This document shows, piece after piece, positions 21,063-21,350 of a DNA stretch of 21,350 nucleotides. Source of the stretch: CAKSQF01 sp963628435 (lineage in GTDB: Bacteria; Bacillota; Clostridia; Oscillospirales; CAG-272); contig CAVGEY010000023.1 in assembly GCA_963628435.1 (NCBI GenBank), positions 1 through 21,350 of the forward strand. The letters run 5' to 3'. Position numbers and translations under genes: made by a program. How positions within the stretch are numbered: the stretch's first letter is position 1; each line of letters opens with the position of its first letter. The notes below the pieces were generated by a model. It was not told the DNA's origin. It ran no database searches and worked only from the letters and a program-made list of their open reading frames with translations.

Positions 21063-21350
21063 TCATATTTTGGCGGAATATGGTTTTTTTAGTGAACGGA
21101 TAAGTCTTGTGTAAGAAACGGCGAGGCAGGTGCATACAAGCGCATAAATTCCGAGCAATAAAGCGAGAATCGCAAAGCATGCGCTGATTTTTGCGGTGAG
21201 CCATACGCATACGGCGCACAGAAGCCAGCTTATCGCCGCGCCGAACGGCATCGGGCGGCGGATGCTTTCGCATATCGCAAGTTTCTCCTCGCCCTTATAA
21301 AGTTCAAAATCATGCTCACTGCGGAAAATCGCCCAGAATGAATAGCGGGA
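21063..21350 (-). CDS. C-terminal part of an integral membrane protein (partial)
   Basis: The minus strand is open from the window edge for 95 codons to the stop at 21063. It begins SRYSFWAIFRSEHDFELYKG, then EEKLAICESIRRPMPFGAA. Two adjacent hydrophobic segments follow (ISWLLCAVCVWL, and CFAILALLLGIYALVCTCLA), and it ends SYTRLIRSLKKPYSAKI, a basic, probably cytoplasmic tail. A start at an internal methionine (21251) would remove conserved-looking charged sequence, so the protein most likely starts outside the window. Small Clostridial membrane proteins with a WxIF...E motif before paired helices are common, but I do not recognise the family. Confidence 0.7.
   Translation of the reverse strand, partial: SRYSFWAIFRSEHDFELYKGEEKLAICESIRRPMPFGAAISWLLCAVCVWLTAKISACFAILALLLGIYALVCTCLAVSYTRLIRSLKKPYSAKI

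Overview
The window looks like part of a genome, probably metagenome-assembled, from an uncultured gut-type member of the Clostridia (Bacillota). The reasons are strong purine-rich ribosome binding sites, sigma-A promoters with 17-base spacers and often an extended -10, a GGGtGRT/NifU-like gene pair, and family types typical of Clostridia. A 52-base run of N (6306-6357) marks a scaffold join. There are no rRNA or tRNA genes, CRISPR arrays, insertion sequences or phage genes that I can see.

Layout. Bases 1-86 are the end of a gene whose last residues form half of a topoisomerase-type zinc ribbon. Next come two monocistronic plus-strand genes with similar promoters: an amidohydrolase (189-1469) and glucuronate isomerase UxaC (1842-3239). 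UxaC converges through a shared hairpin terminator on a minus-strand operon of a NifU-like scaffold protein and its GGGtGRT partner (5046-3301). A FabG-like short-chain dehydrogenase (6026-5280) has its own consensus promoter and terminator. A membrane-protein gene is cut by the assembly gap. To the right of the gap, on the minus strand, lie an AIM24/TIGR00266 protein followed by a 64-residue triple-repeat protein (7348-6437). Next is an operon of a SIMPL-domain protein, an unrecognised helical-repeat protein with a Cys/His-rich tail, and a YgjP-type metallopeptidase (9560-7452).

The 9.7-15.2 kb part is a glycoside-utilisation locus. An AraC-type regulator (13815-15035) is divergent from a GH1 beta-glucosidase and a GH2 beta-galactosidase/glucuronidase-like enzyme that form a tight pair. 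The space between regulator and GH1 is not empty. It holds what reads as the first ~30 codons of a sugar transporter fused to a decayed N-terminus of a GH78 alpha-L-rhamnosidase, so the locus seems to have lost two genes by deletion.

The 15.2-18.3 kb part is a copper-defence operon: csoR then copA, with a textbook CsoR operator lying in the 17-base spacer of a perfect TTGACA/TATAAT promoter. CopA carries a metal-binding domain at each end. After an intergenic stretch with paired hairpins and heptamer repeats comes a secreted 698-residue protein with two copies of a vicinal-cysteine jelly-roll-like domain. It is followed within 20 bases by a 38-residue acidic peptide gene. A membrane protein runs off the right edge.

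No single element is clearly a new system. The best candidates for undescribed biology are the secreted twin-cysteine repeat protein with its small peptide partner, the SIMPL/helical-repeat/peptidase operon, and the AIM24 gene with its triple-repeat mini-protein.
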